NCBI RefSeq assembly: GCF_001509835.1
Contig: NZ_JXTJ01000006.1
Coordinates: 434,001-498,000 of the forward strand
DNA: 64,000 nt
Direction: 5' to 3'
DNA from: Allobosea sp. WAO
GTDB taxonomy: Bacteria; Pseudomonadota; Alphaproteobacteria; Rhizobiales; Beijerinckiaceae
The notes below the pieces were generated by a model, which ran no database searches, was not told the origin of the DNA, and saw only the letters and a program-made list of their open reading frames with translations. Below are positions 8,883 to 19,710 of the stretch, piece by piece. The translations under genes were made by a program, and so were the position numbers. Position 1 is the stretch's first letter. The number at the start of each line of letters is the position of its first letter.

Positions 8883-9506
8883 ATGATCGACCTCTATACG
8901 GACTCTTCGCCGAACGGCTTCAAGGCGACGATCGCGCTTGAAGAACTGGCGCTGCCCTACCGCCTGCACCATGTGAAAATCGACGACGGCGCGCATCGCC
9001 GGCCCGAATTCCTGGCGCTCAACCCGCATGGACGCATCCCGGTCATCCGCGATGCCGAAACCGGCGTCACATTGTTCGAATCCGCGGCCATCCTCCTCTA
9101 TCTCGCCGACAAGTCTGGCCGATTGCTGCCGCAAGAGACGACGGCGCGCTGGGAGGCGATCAAGTGGCTGCAGTTTCATGCCGCGAGCATGGGGCCGCTG
9201 CTCGGCCAGCGCGTGCATTTCGAGATGTTCGCTGAGGAGAAGCTGCCGGCGGCCATCGAGCGCTATCGGCGTTTGACGGAAGAGGCCTTTTCGACGCTCG
9301 ATTCGCGGCTGGCCGATGCCAGCTGGCTCGCTGGCGACGAGTATTCGATCGCCGATATCGCGACCTTCGGCTGGACCCATATCGCGGCAATCTGCGGCTT
9401 CAGCTTCGCCCTCCACCGCAATCTCTTGCGCTGGCACGAGCACGTCGCCGCGCGCCCGGCGGTCCAGCGGGGCATTGCGCTTCCCGCCCCGGCAACAGGC
9501 CCGTGA
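8883..9506 (+). CDS. Glutathione S-transferase family protein
   Basis: A 207-residue two-domain GST. The thioredoxin-fold half has SSPNGFKATIALEEL, NPHGRIPVI (cis-Pro strand) and ESAAILLYLAD. The helical half runs from about residue 85. The SSPNG start resembles the Nu/YfcG-like bacterial class, which can act as disulfide reductases. It overlaps the alternative GTG of the following monooxygenase gene and lies opposite a LysR regulator. Confidence 0.88.
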   Translation: MIDLYTDSSPNGFKATIALEELALPYRLHHVKIDDGAHRRPEFLALNPHGRIPVIRDAETGVTLFESAAILLYLADKSGRLLPQETTARWEAIKWLQFHAASMGPLLGQRVHFEMFAEEKLPAAIERYRRLTEEAFSTLDSRLADASWLAGDEYSIADIATFGWTHIAAICGFSFALHRNLLRWHEHVAARPAVQRGIALPAPATGP

Positions 9507-9529
9507 GCCCTTTCGAAGAGGTCGATCCC

Positions 9530-10579
9530 ATGAACATCGCCACAAGGCCCGTGTCGTCCGGGCAAAGCCATGGCGGCGCGTCCGCGGAAGCCTTTGTCCA
9601 GCATCCCGGATATCGCCGGATGTTCGCGCCGGGCCAGCTCACCCTGGGGATTTTCCTGCCGCTGCGCTTCTTCCAGGGCGACATGCGCGTGCTCGAGGGG
9701 CAGGCCGAGCTCGTCGCCAATATCGACCGGCGCGGCTTCGCTGCCGTCTGGGTTCGCGACGTGCCGCTCTTCGATCCCGGTTTCGGCGATGCTGGCCAGG
9801 TCTTCGACCCGTTCACCTACCTGGCCTATCTCGCTGCGCGAACGGAGCGCGTGGCCCTGGCGACCGGAAGCGTGATCTTCTCGCTGCGCCATCCGATCGA
9901 TCTCGCCAAGATGGCCACGACCATCGACCATCTGTCCGGTGGACGTCTGGTCCTCGGTGTCGCCTCGGGCGACCGGCCCGTGGAATTTCCAGCCTATGGC
10001 ATCGACATCGAGACGCGTGGGGAACGCTTCGCCGAGGCGGTGACATACTTCCGGAAGCTGGTCGGACCCGGCCAGTCCTCGATCGTCTCGCCGCTTGGGC
10101 GGATGAGCGGCGTCGATTTCCTGCCCAAGGCGGTCTTCGGCGGCATTCCGCTCCTCGTCACCGGGTCGAGTCGGCAGGTGCTGTCATGGGTGGCCGAACA
10201 TGCCGACGGCTGGCTGACCTATCCGCATGCGACGCACTTGCCGGAAGGTCCGCGCCAACTTGCGCAGAAGGTCAGGGCCTGGCGTGAGCTCATCCCGGAC
10301 GGAGGCTTCCGGCCGCATGTGACAAACGAATGGATCGACCTGGTCGACGACCTGCATTTCCCGAGAACGCCGCTACAGGGTGGCTTTGTCCTGCGGACCG
10401 GGCGCAAAGGCCTGATCGACCTGCTCGGCGAGTGGCGGGAGGCCGGCGTCAATCACGCCGCGCTCGGCATGCAGTTCGCCGAGCGTCCGGCTGCGGAGAT
10501 CGTTCAGGAGCTGGCAGAGGAGGTTTTGCCGCTATTCCCTTCCCATGAGGGCACAGCGCCTTCGAGCGTGAAGTGGTGA
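9530..10579 (+). CDS. LLM class flavin-dependent oxidoreductase
   Basis: A luciferase-like monooxygenase of about 349 residues, predicted (beta/alpha)8 barrel using reduced flavin. Motifs include LTLGIFLPLRFFQGD, DRRGFAAVWVRDVP, LATGSVIFSLRHPIDLAKMA and GGRLVLGVASGDRPVEF. The ATG at 9530 is preferred because AGAGG lies upstream; a GTG at 9503 overlapping the GST stop is the alternative. It resembles the BA3436-type luciferase-like oxidoreductases. The substrate is unknown. Pairing with a GST and a LysR regulator suggests an inducible detoxification or xenobiotic unit. Confidence 0.88.
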   Translation: MNIATRPVSSGQSHGGASAEAFVQHPGYRRMFAPGQLTLGIFLPLRFFQGDMRVLEGQAELVANIDRRGFAAVWVRDVPLFDPGFGDAGQVFDPFTYLAYLAARTERVALATGSVIFSLRHPIDLAKMATTIDHLSGGRLVLGVASGDRPVEFPAYGIDIETRGERFAEAVTYFRKLVGPGQSSIVSPLGRMSGVDFLPKAVFGGIPLLVTGSSRQVLSWVAEHADGWLTYPHATHLPEGPRQLAQKVRAWRELIPDGGFRPHVTNEWIDLVDDLHFPRTPLQGGFVLRTGRKGLIDLLGEWREAGVNHAALGMQFAERPAAEIVQELAEEVLPLFPSHEGTAPSSVKW

Positions 10580-10848
10580 GCGTCCGGCATGGGGACAACG
10601 ATCCGATTCCGGACCCGGCTGAACATGCTCTGTGAGCGAGATCACGGTCATTGGAGCGGTCGAGGATCATGGTGAGGGCGGGTTCCTGCCCGCAGATCAA
10701 TCGTATGGTGTGACGCAGACGCTGTTTCGCCCGTGACCCGCCCGACAGAGTGGGCCGCGGCCAAGGAGTGCTGCGCTCTACACCCGGTCCCGATCGCGGG
10801 TCGGCCCGTTCGTTCACATGCCAAAACCCCGGTGGAGGAGTGACTTCG

Positions 10849-11052
10849 ATGGCCGAGACCAGAATGCCAAAGCCCATGCGCCTCCTTGGAGCCTGCGCGC
10901 TCGCTGCCGCAGTGCTCTTCATTGTGGCGCAGCATGCGTCGGCCCCTTTCGGGGCGTTCCTGGCGGCGACGACGACAGAGATGATGTCGCCGCTCGACAT
11001 CATGACCATTCAGGACAAGCCGCTGCCACTCGATGAGTGGGACGCCTCGTAA
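10849..11052 (+). CDS. Small exported or membrane-anchored protein, 67 residues
   Basis: I do not recognise a named family. The ATG at 10849 is chosen because GGAGGAG lies nine bases upstream. A basic N-terminus (MRLL preceded by KP) is followed by a hydrophobic stretch (about residues 11-28) that could be a signal peptide or anchor. The short mature part ends in PLPLDEWDAS. Similar short Rhizobiales proteins end in an acidic-aromatic tail, so this may belong to such a group. A 15-bp perfect hairpin follows 10 bases after the stop. Confidence 0.6.
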   Translation: MAETRMPKPMRLLGACALAAAVLFIVAQHASAPFGAFLAATTTEMMSPLDIMTIQDKPLPLDEWDAS

Positions 11053-11062
11053 AGCCGAGGTA

Positions 11063-11097
11063 TCCCCCCTCATCCGCCAACAGCGGATGAGGGGGGA
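11063..11097. terminator. Perfect 15-bp inverted repeat; rest of gap to 11402 empty
   Basis: TCCCCCCTCATCCGC and its exact complement flank a five-base loop CAACA, immediately after the small protein gene. It lacks a T tract, so it is either a terminator-like or mRNA-protecting hairpin or a repeat unit. The remaining ~300 bases to the acyl-CoA synthetase stop hold nothing I can support. Confidence 0.6.
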
Positions 11098-11402
11098 CAT
11101 CGGAGGCCGGCCGCCCTTGTCGGCGGCGCATCGCCCTGCCGATGAAGAGGCGGCATGCCCTGAGAACACACCGGATAGGCCGGTGAGATGACGAAGCTGC
11201 CAGGCACTTCCCGGTCATCCCGCCGCTGGCCGGCGGCGCTGCGCTCGATGAATGACGGCGCCTTGGGCGCCGACAGGATTATGCCGCCTGGGTAGCGGTC
11301 GGTAGATGCGATGCCGAGGGACGCTCTAGAGCGCCGCCTGGATTGGTGAAGTCGCTCCGCTCTTGGGGCGGCTGCGGCAGATTCCTAGCCGGAGGCGGGG
11401 CG

Positions 11403-13031
11403 CTACAGCGCCCGCGCCATCTCTCTGAGCTTGAATTTCTGGATCTTGCCGGTCGAGGTCTTCGGGACCTCGATGAAGACCACGGTGCGCGGGCACTTGA
11501 ACGAGGCGAGCAGGGTCTTGCACCAGGCGATGATCTCGTCCTGAGTCGCCGTCTTGCCGGGTTTCAGCTCGACGAAGGCGCAGGGCGTCTCGCCCCATTT
11601 CTCGTCGGGCCTGGCGACAACGGCCGCCGCCTGCACCGAAGGGTGCTTGTAGAGCGCGTCCTCGACCTCGATCGAGGAGATGTTCTCGCCGCCGGAGATG
11701 ATGATGTCCTTGGAGCGGTCCTTGAGCTGGATGTAGCCGTCGGGATGGATGACGCCGAGGTCGCCGGAATGGAACCAGCCGCCCTCGAAGGCCGCCTTGG
11801 TCGATTTCGGGTTCTTGAGATAGCCCTTCATCACGACATTGCCGCGGAACATCACCTCGCCGAGGGTCTGGCCATCGCGCGGGACAGGCTTCATCGTCTC
11901 GGGATCGAGCACGTCGAGCCCTTCCAGCGCCGGGTAGCGCACGCCCTGGCGGGCCTTCAGCGCCGCCTGCTCGGAGCCGGGCAGTGCGTCCCAGTCGCTA
12001 TTCCATTCGTTGACGACGGCGGGGCCGTAGACCTCGGTCAGCCCGTAGAGGTGGACGACGTTGAAACCGGCCTGCGCCATGCCGGCGAGCACGGCTTCCG
12101 GCGGCGGCGCGGCCGCTGTGAAGAAGTTGACCTTCTGCGGGAAGCTGCGGCGTTCGGCGTCGGGCGCGTTGAGCAGCGCCGACATCACGATCGGCGCCCC
12201 GCACATATGGGTGACGCCATGGTCGGCGAGCGCGTCGTACATCGCCTTGGCGCGGACCTGGCGCAGGCAGACATGGGTGCCGGCGAGCAGCGAGATCGTC
12301 CAGGGGAAGCACCAGCCATTGCAGTGGAACATCGGCAGGGTCCAGAGATAGACCGGGTGCCGGCCCATGCCGCCGGTGAGCACGTTCGAGGTCGCGAGCA
12401 GGTTGGCGCCGCGATGGTGGTAGACCACTCCCTTGGGGTCGCCCGTGGTGCCGGAGGTGTAGTTCAGCGCGATCGCATCCCACTCGTCCGTCGGCATCAG
12501 CCAGTCGAAATCGGGATCGCCCTCGGCGAGGAAGTCCTCGTATTCGACGCTGCCAAGGCGCTCGCCCGGGCCGTCATAAACCGGGTCGTCATAGTCGATG
12601 ACCAGCGGCTTCACCTTGCAGAGCGCCAGCGCCTCCTTGACCGTCCTCGAGAATTCGCGGTCGGCGATCAGCACCTTGGCGCCGCCATGGTCGAGCGAGA
12701 AGGCGATGATCGCGGCGTCGAGCCTCGTGTTCAGCGTGTTCAGGACGGCACCGCACATCGGCACGCCGTAATGGCATTCGAGCATGGCCGGCGTGTTCGG
12801 CAGCATCGCCGCGACGGTGTCGTTCTTGCCGATGCCGTGCCGGGCCAGCGCCGAGGCGAGCCGGCGGGTGCGGGCATAGAGTTCGGCGTAATTGCGCCGC
12901 AGCGGGCCGTGGACGACGGCGATCTGCTGCGGGAAGACGGCGGCGGCGCGCTCTAGGAAGGGCAGCGGCGAGAGCGGCTGGAAGTTCGCGGGGTTGCGGT
13001 CGAGATCGGTATCGTAAGGCGATGCGGTCAT
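11403..13031 (-). CDS. Acyl-CoA synthetase (AMP-forming)
   Basis: A 542-residue adenylate-forming ligase starting at MTASPYDTDL; the open frame extends upstream but without homologous sequence. The AMP-binding P-loop YTSGTTGDPKG is near residue 180. The A5 region LYGLTEVYG follows. The C-terminal subdomain ends with the catalytic-Lys motif KTSTGKIQK. The layout resembles the bacterial group related to plant acyl-activating enzymes for short/medium acids. It activates a carboxylate to its CoA thioester via acyl-AMP; the exact acid is not readable. Confidence 0.92.
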   Translation of the reverse strand: MTASPYDTDLDRNPANFQPLSPLPFLERAAAVFPQQIAVVHGPLRRNYAELYARTRRLASALARHGIGKNDTVAAMLPNTPAMLECHYGVPMCGAVLNTLNTRLDAAIIAFSLDHGGAKVLIADREFSRTVKEALALCKVKPLVIDYDDPVYDGPGERLGSVEYEDFLAEGDPDFDWLMPTDEWDAIALNYTSGTTGDPKGVVYHHRGANLLATSNVLTGGMGRHPVYLWTLPMFHCNGWCFPWTISLLAGTHVCLRQVRAKAMYDALADHGVTHMCGAPIVMSALLNAPDAERRSFPQKVNFFTAAAPPPEAVLAGMAQAGFNVVHLYGLTEVYGPAVVNEWNSDWDALPGSEQAALKARQGVRYPALEGLDVLDPETMKPVPRDGQTLGEVMFRGNVVMKGYLKNPKSTKAAFEGGWFHSGDLGVIHPDGYIQLKDRSKDIIISGGENISSIEVEDALYKHPSVQAAAVVARPDEKWGETPCAFVELKPGKTATQDEIIAWCKTLLASFKCPRTVVFIEVPKTSTGKIQKFKLREMARAL

Positions 13032-13149
13032 CGGGGCGCTCTTCTGCCGGAATGTCGCCGCAGCTTTAGCCGCTGGGGCGCAGCCATGTAATCCATCCCT
13101 TTTGCGGATGCGGCGCAATGTCCGGCCGGAAGGGGAGCGGGGAGGCGGC

Positions 13150-13908
13150 TCAGCCGAAGAGCGGCCGCACTCCTTCGTAGACCAACTTCAGGCCAACCGC
13201 GACCAGCAGCCAGTAGATCAGGGTGTAGAAGCGCTCGGCCGGGACGCGCCGCACCAGCCAGACGCCGGCGAGGGTGGAGAGGATCGCGACCGGGAAAAGC
13301 ACGGCCGAGGCGGTGAGGTTCTGCGGGCTGAACTGGCCGAGGATGAAATAGGGCAGCACCTTGATCCAGTTCATCAGCGCGAAGAACAGCGCTCCGGTGC
13401 CGACGAAGACCGCCGGCGGCAGGCGCTGCGGCATCACATAGATCTGGAAGGGGGGGCCGCCGGCATGGGCGATCATGCTGGTGAAGCCACAGACCACGCC
13501 CCAGAAGCTGCCGGCCGCGTAGTTGGCCTGCGTGACCGGGGCCTTCGCGGCTTTGCCGCCAAGCAGGCGCCGAAGCGCGAAGCCGATCGAGATCACCCCG
13601 ACCGCGAAACCGACCACAGCGTCGGAGACCTTTGCCGCCAGCAGATAGCCGGCGAGCACGCCGAGCAGCATGCCTGGGATCAGGGTCGCGAGGTTTCGTC
13701 GGTCGAATTCGTGGCGATAGGACCAGACGGTGACGACGTCCTGGATGATCAGGATCGGCAGCATGATCGCGGCTGCCTGCACCGGCGAGACGATCAGCGC
13801 CATCAGGGGGAGCGAGAGCAGGCCAAGCCCCGAGAAGCCGCCCTTTGACAGGCCCATCAGGATGACGGCCGGGACCATGACGGCGAAGAAGGTGAGATCG
13901 AAGTTCAT
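13150..13908 (-). CDS. TSUP (TauE/SafE) family membrane permease
   Basis: A 252-residue integral membrane protein with about eight hydrophobic segments, started at MNFDLTFFAVMV (ATG at 13906-13908). The family signature is visible as GLSKGGFSGLG near residue 20 and, in the second half, WGVVCGFTSMIAHAGGPPFQIY. TSUP proteins export or import sulfonates, sulfite and related anions. It is divergent from prpE with a 209-base gap and precedes the acyl-CoA synthetase on the same strand. Confidence 0.92.
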   Translation of the reverse strand: MNFDLTFFAVMVPAVILMGLSKGGFSGLGLLSLPLMALIVSPVQAAAIMLPILIIQDVVTVWSYRHEFDRRNLATLIPGMLLGVLAGYLLAAKVSDAVVGFAVGVISIGFALRRLLGGKAAKAPVTQANYAAGSFWGVVCGFTSMIAHAGGPPFQIYVMPQRLPPAVFVGTGALFFALMNWIKVLPYFILGQFSPQNLTASAVLFPVAILSTLAGVWLVRRVPAERFYTLIYWLLVAVGLKLVYEGVRPLFG

Positions 13909-14117
13909 GGGGCGAAGTTCATGGCCTACCGACAGCTGCGGCCGGGCGGCCGGCGGGTGCAGCGCGTCCCATACGGGGTGCGCTGAAAGTCTGACATCCG
14001 GGCGCTTGCGCCGGGGGGGAGAGAGTGGGCACGATCCTCCGCGCCAAATCCGGCCCCCAGACGGCCCGCCCGGAGCCAAGCTCTAGGCCGAAAATCCGGC
14101 GAAGAGGAACGCATTTC

Positions 14118-16034
<1,917 letters not shown>

Positions 16035-16061
16035 AGCCGCACCAGCTCCGGAACCTGGATC

Positions 16062-16173
16062 TTCATCCTGAGGAGCGCCGCAGGCGCGTCTCGAAGGATG
16101 CTCCAGATGGCTCCGGAGACTTCTCAAACATCCTTCGAGACGCTGCTTCTTGCGAAGCAGCTCCTCAGGATGC
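16062..16173. repeat. Dispersed palindromic repeat family A, copy 1
   Basis: Outer arms TCATCCTGAGGAGC and GCTCCTCAGGATG bracket inner arms GCGTCTCGAAGGATG and CATCCTTCGAGACGC, so the element can fold into one long hairpin. Copies at 22913-23031 and 62921-63035 share the arms but differ in the centre. It fills the gap between convergent genes. Confidence 0.85.
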
Positions 16174-16188
16174 GAGCTGTCTTGCGGC

Positions 16189-17082
16189 TCAGAACCCGAT
16201 CGTCGCGCCGTTCCAGCGCAGCAGGCGGCCAGGGAGTTCGAGCCGCATCAGATCTTCGCCGATGATTAGTGGGCCGGCATAGCCGCCAGCGCGGATCTCG
16301 CCAGTGAGGGCGGCGGTGTCGGCGCCGGGCGGGACGAGATGGGTGAGGGCCAGGGCCTTCACGCCGGAGCGCGAGGCGAGCCCCGCCACGACCGCCGGCG
16401 TCATGTGATAGCTCTTTACCGAGGCGACGGTCTCAGCCGAGCGCACGCCGGCGACGACCGGCATCTGGCTGTCGATGAAGACCTCGCAGACCAGGAGCTC
16501 GCAGCCCTGCGCCGCTTGCTCCAGCGAAGGCGTCAGCCTGGTGTCGCCGGAGAAAACGATGCGGCCTGCATGCGCCGTGAGGGCTAGGCCGAAGGCCGGC
16601 TCCACTGGGTGGTGATCGACCAGGAAGGCTTCGATCTCGAGGCCGCCGAGGCCGGCGATCGGCCCTTCATGCAGCTCCTCGAAGACGACCTCCAGGCCTG
16701 TGGCGTCCGGCCGCTTCTCGAAGGCGATGCGCAGGGTACGCTCGCGGGCGAAGGCCTCGTATTGCCCGCGCATGTTGGCGAGCGCCGGGGCAGGGGCGAG
16801 CACGCGCCAGGGCCGATCGCGGCCCTGATGCCAGGAGGAGACGACGAGCTGGTAGAAATCGACCAGATGATCGGAATGCTCATGCGTGACGATCAGCGCG
16901 TCGATGCGGGCGCCGGCATGGCCGGCGGCGACGAGGCGCTGGCTGACGCCCGAGCCGCAATCGATCAGGACGCTGGTTCCGCCGGCCTCGACGAGATGCG
17001 CCGGGCCGGCCCGGCGCAGGCTGACCGGCGGCGCACCGGTTCCGAGGAAGGTGAAGGCGAGTGCATTATCGGCGGGCGTCAT
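16189..17082 (-). CDS. MBL-fold metallo-hydrolase (RNase Z/AtsA-like)
   Basis: A 297-residue metallo-beta-lactamase-fold hydrolase, started at MTPADNALAF. The metal-binding motif THEHSDH is at residues 66-72, preceded by LGTGAPPVS, the glycine-rich strand of the ElaC/arylsulfatase-like branch. FSGDTRLTPS provides the next ligand Asp, and a late LTHLVPPG supplies the last His. It binds two zinc ions; the substrate is not clear. Confidence 0.85.
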   Translation of the reverse strand: MTPADNALAFTFLGTGAPPVSLRRAGPAHLVEAGGTSVLIDCGSGVSQRLVAAGHAGARIDALIVTHEHSDHLVDFYQLVVSSWHQGRDRPWRVLAPAPALANMRGQYEAFARERTLRIAFEKRPDATGLEVVFEELHEGPIAGLGGLEIEAFLVDHHPVEPAFGLALTAHAGRIVFSGDTRLTPSLEQAAQGCELLVCEVFIDSQMPVVAGVRSAETVASVKSYHMTPAVVAGLASRSGVKALALTHLVPPGADTAALTGEIRAGGYAGPLIIGEDLMRLELPGRLLRWNGATIGF

Positions 17083-17169
17083 CGCCGGAGAGTGGCAAAG
17101 CGGCGCCTGTCCGGCAAGCTGGAGCGGCCCGCGGGCCGCTCCCATTCTGTCGCCCGACGGGAGGACGGC

Positions 17170-17901
17170 TCAGAGGTCGTCGTCGTCCTCGTCGACCGGA
17201 CGCTTCATCTGCTTGAGCTTGGCGAAGACGGAGTCGACGTCGATCGCCGCCTCTTCCTCGCGCTTGGGCTTGCTCATGTCGGCGAAGGGCTGGCTCGACG
17301 GCACCGGCTCGGGAGCGGTGGTCTCCTCGGCCGAAAGCAGGGTCGAGCCGGTCTCGGCGGCGAGGGCGGCCGGGCGATCCTTGGCGGCGCGGGCGACTTC
17401 GAAGTCAAGGTCGATCTGCGAGGCGAGGCCGAGGCTGACCGGGTCGACCGGGCTGAGCGTCTGGGCGTTCCAGTGGGTGCGGTCGCGGATCTGCGCGATG
17501 GTCGATTTGGTTGTGCCGACCAGACGGATGATCTGCGCGTCCTTGAGCTCGGGATGGTTGCGGAGCAGCCAGAGGATGGCGTTCGGCCGGTCCTGGCGCT
17601 TCGACACCGGGGTGTAGCGCGGCCCTTTGGCGCGCTTGACTTCCGGCACCTTGACCTTGCGCTCGGCGAGCTTGAGGCGGTGGTTCGGGTTCTTGGCGGC
17701 GCGCTCCAGCTCCTCGCGGGTCAGCTGCCCGGAGGTGATGGGGTCGAGACCCTTGATGCCGGCGGCGACCTCGCCATCGGCGATGCCGCGCACTTCGAGC
17801 GGGTGGAGTTTACAGAACTCGGCGATCTGCTCGAAGGTCAGCGAGGTGTTCTCGACCAGCCAGACCGCGGTGGCCTTCGGCATCAGCGGCGATGTTGACA
17901 C
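17170..17901 (-). CDS. trcR: Cell cycle transcriptional regulator TrcR (DUF1013)
   Basis: A 243-residue DUF1013 protein. The GTG at 17899-17901 gives the family-typical N-terminus (V/M)STSPLMPKATAVWLVENT and has GGAGA upstream. The N-terminal half is helix-turn-helix-like (FEQIAEFCKLHPLEVRGIADGE). A second region RNHPELKDAQIIRLVGTTKSTIAQI looks like another DNA-binding helix pair. The C-terminus is acidic (VDEDDDDL). TrcR is conserved in alphaproteobacteria and tied to cell-cycle transcription and RNA polymerase binding. rcdA lies 2 kb away. Confidence 0.9.
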   Translation of the reverse strand: MSTSPLMPKATAVWLVENTSLTFEQIAEFCKLHPLEVRGIADGEVAAGIKGLDPITSGQLTREELERAAKNPNHRLKLAERKVKVPEVKRAKGPRYTPVSKRQDRPNAILWLLRNHPELKDAQIIRLVGTTKSTIAQIRDRTHWNAQTLSPVDPVSLGLASQIDLDFEVARAAKDRPAALAAETGSTLLSAEETTAPEPVPSSQPFADMSKPKREEEAAIDVDSVFAKLKQMKRPVDEDDDDL

Positions 17902-18070
17902 GGGCTCGTCTCCTGAAGTGTCGCGGGCAAAAGCTCTCATGCGCCGACCGGCCGCCCCGGCCGGTCATCCAAATCATCGACGATGAACAGGATTGCGGCG
18001 TTATAGGGAAAGCCGTGATCGCTGTCCATGGAAACCATGTGCCGCGTGCCAGGTCCCTGGCCGGGAATTC

Positions 18071-19069
18071 TCAGACCGTCAGCACGATCTTGCCAATATG
18101 CGCGTTGCTCTCCATCAGCGCGTGCGCCTCTGCGGCTTGCGCCAGCGGGAAACGGGCGTGGATCACCGGCTTGCAGCGCCCTTGAGCCAGGAGGGGCCAG
18201 ACCTTCTCCTCCAGTTCGCGGGCGATCGCCGCCTTCTCGGAAATCGTGCGCGGGCGTAGCGTCGAGCCGGTATGGGTCAGGCGCTTGAGCATGAGGCGGC
18301 TGAAGTCGGCCTCGGCCTTCGATCCGTTGAGGAAGGCGATCTGGACGATGTGCCCCTGGTCGGCAGCGGCGGCGTAGTTGCGCGAGATGTAGTCGCCGCC
18401 GACCATGTCGAGGATCAGGTCGACGCCGCGCTTGCCCGTCGCGGCCTTGGCGGCGACGACGAAGTCCTCGGTGCGGTAGTTGATGGCGTGGTCGGCGCCG
18501 AGCTCGCGGCAGGCCCGGCATTTCTCGTCGGAGCCGGCGGTCGCCAGCACGGTCGCGCCGAAGGCCTTGGCGAGTTGGATCGCCGTGGTGCCGATGCCGG
18601 AGGTTCCGCCATGGACCATGAAGCTCTCGCCGCTCTTCAGGCCGCCGCGCTGGAAGACATTGCTCCAGACGGTGAAGTAGGTCTCCGGGATGGCGCCGGC
18701 CTCCTCGAGCGACAATCCGGCTGGAATCGGCAGGGCGTTGCTTTCATGGACGGTGACATACTGGGCATAGCCGCCGCCGGCGACGAGTCCGCAGAGCTGG
18801 TCCCCCAGCCGGAAGCGCGAGACGCCTTCGCCGAGGCCGACCACAGTGCCGGCGAATTCGAGACCCGGAATGTCGGAGGCGCCGGGCGGGGGGGCATAGC
18901 CGCCCATGCGCTGCAGCACGTCCGGCCGGTTGATGCCGGCGAAGGCGACCGCGACGAGCACTTCCCCGGGGCCGGGCTGCGGCAGCGGCCGTTGCTGCGG
19001 CTTCAGGACCTCCGGTCCGCCCGGCGCGTCGAAGCCGATCGCGGTCATGGTCTGCGGCAGGGCGGTCAT
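18071..19069 (-). CDS. NAD(P)H-quinone oxidoreductase (QOR/PIG3 type)
   Basis: A 332-residue medium-chain dehydrogenase/reductase without zinc ligands. The N-terminal GroES-like domain includes GINRPDVLQRMGGY, the PIG3-type active-site signature. The Rossmann motif GGTSGIGTTA is at 154-163. The protein should reduce quinones with NADPH. It is divergent from the DUF1192 gene. Confidence 0.92.
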   Translation of the reverse strand: MTALPQTMTAIGFDAPGGPEVLKPQQRPLPQPGPGEVLVAVAFAGINRPDVLQRMGGYAPPPGASDIPGLEFAGTVVGLGEGVSRFRLGDQLCGLVAGGGYAQYVTVHESNALPIPAGLSLEEAGAIPETYFTVWSNVFQRGGLKSGESFMVHGGTSGIGTTAIQLAKAFGATVLATAGSDEKCRACRELGADHAINYRTEDFVVAAKAATGKRGVDLILDMVGGDYISRNYAAAADQGHIVQIAFLNGSKAEADFSRLMLKRLTHTGSTLRPRTISEKAAIARELEEKVWPLLAQGRCKPVIHARFPLAQAAEAHALMESNAHIGKIVLTV

Positions 19070-19212
19070 GGCGCTCTCCTGGTAGGGTGTCGGTCGGCCT
19101 TGGCATACGCGACCGTTCGCGGCGTCCTCGCGCGTTCGGTCTTTAAACAGGCATCATTTTTCCGGCCGATGGTCTAGTCTGCGCGCCGCAACCGATGCAA
19201 GGCGAGGCTGCG

Positions 19213-19413
19213 ATGGCTGGATTTCTCGACGACGACCGCCCGGCGCCCAAGCGCGCCCATGAAATCGGGCAGGACCTCTCGCAACTTTCGGTGGCGGAGA
19301 TCGACGAGCGGATCGGCCTGCTCGAAGCCGAGATCGTCCGGCTCCGCGAGGCGAGGGAGAAGAAGAACGCCTCGCGCTCGGCGGCCGACGCCTTCTTCCA
19401 GAAGCGGGGCTGA
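19213..19413 (+). CDS. DUF1192 domain-containing protein
   Basis: A 66-residue protein started at MAGFLDDDRP (ATG 19213). The DUF1192 pattern is LSQLSVAEIDERIGLLEAEI followed by VRLREAREKK. It is predicted to be a short helical hairpin or coiled coil. The function is unknown; it occurs next to rcdA/DUF1465 and rpmE in many Rhizobiales, as here. It has GGCGAGG-like spacing upstream but no strong Shine-Dalgarno. Confidence 0.87.
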   Translation: MAGFLDDDRPAPKRAHEIGQDLSQLSVAEIDERIGLLEAEIVRLREAREKKNASRSAADAFFQKRG

Positions 19414-19672
19414 AGCGACAAGGCGCGCCCGACCTCTGAAATGGTGGCGCGAGAACGTCCAGCGCACCGCGCTGCACGGCGCCGACCGCAAGGCTGTTCG
19501 AAGACCAGCCGCCATCGCGGCAAGCAACCGACGCGCCGATGCCTGAGCGAGTGCCGATCGGGCAGGGACGACGTGCCGATTTCTGACGATTCCGTTCCGA
19601 AGCTGGCTTGTGGTGGGGCCTGACGCGGCAAGGCGCGCGAGCGCCGCGGAATCGCCAATACGGGCCGCGGCA

Positions 19673-19706
19673 TTAACCGGCCCTTAACGATTCCAAAGTA
19701 TGAATC
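19673..19706 (+). promoter_or_regulatory. CtrA-type site overlapping two GANTC methylation sites
   Basis: TTAA-N7-TTAAC at 19673-19688 is a perfect match to the CtrA consensus. GATTC (19689-19693) directly follows it and GAATC (19702-19706) overlaps the probable -10 region (TATGAA, 19699-19704); both are CcrM GANTC sites. TTAA is scarce elsewhere in this GC-rich window. The arrangement reads as a CtrA/GcrA-type promoter driving the sRNA candidate that begins near 19711. Confidence 0.65.
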
Positions 19707-19710
19707 TGAT

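Noticed and set aside
9503-9529. GTG start for the luciferase-like monooxygenase overlapping the GST stop
   Set aside because: The ATG at 9530 has an AGAGG site and starts closer to the conserved part; the overlap may be coincidental.
11343-12956. A 537-codon plus-strand frame opposite the acyl-CoA synthetase
   Set aside because: No recognisable motif; the opposite strand carries the adenylate-forming ligase with all core motifs.
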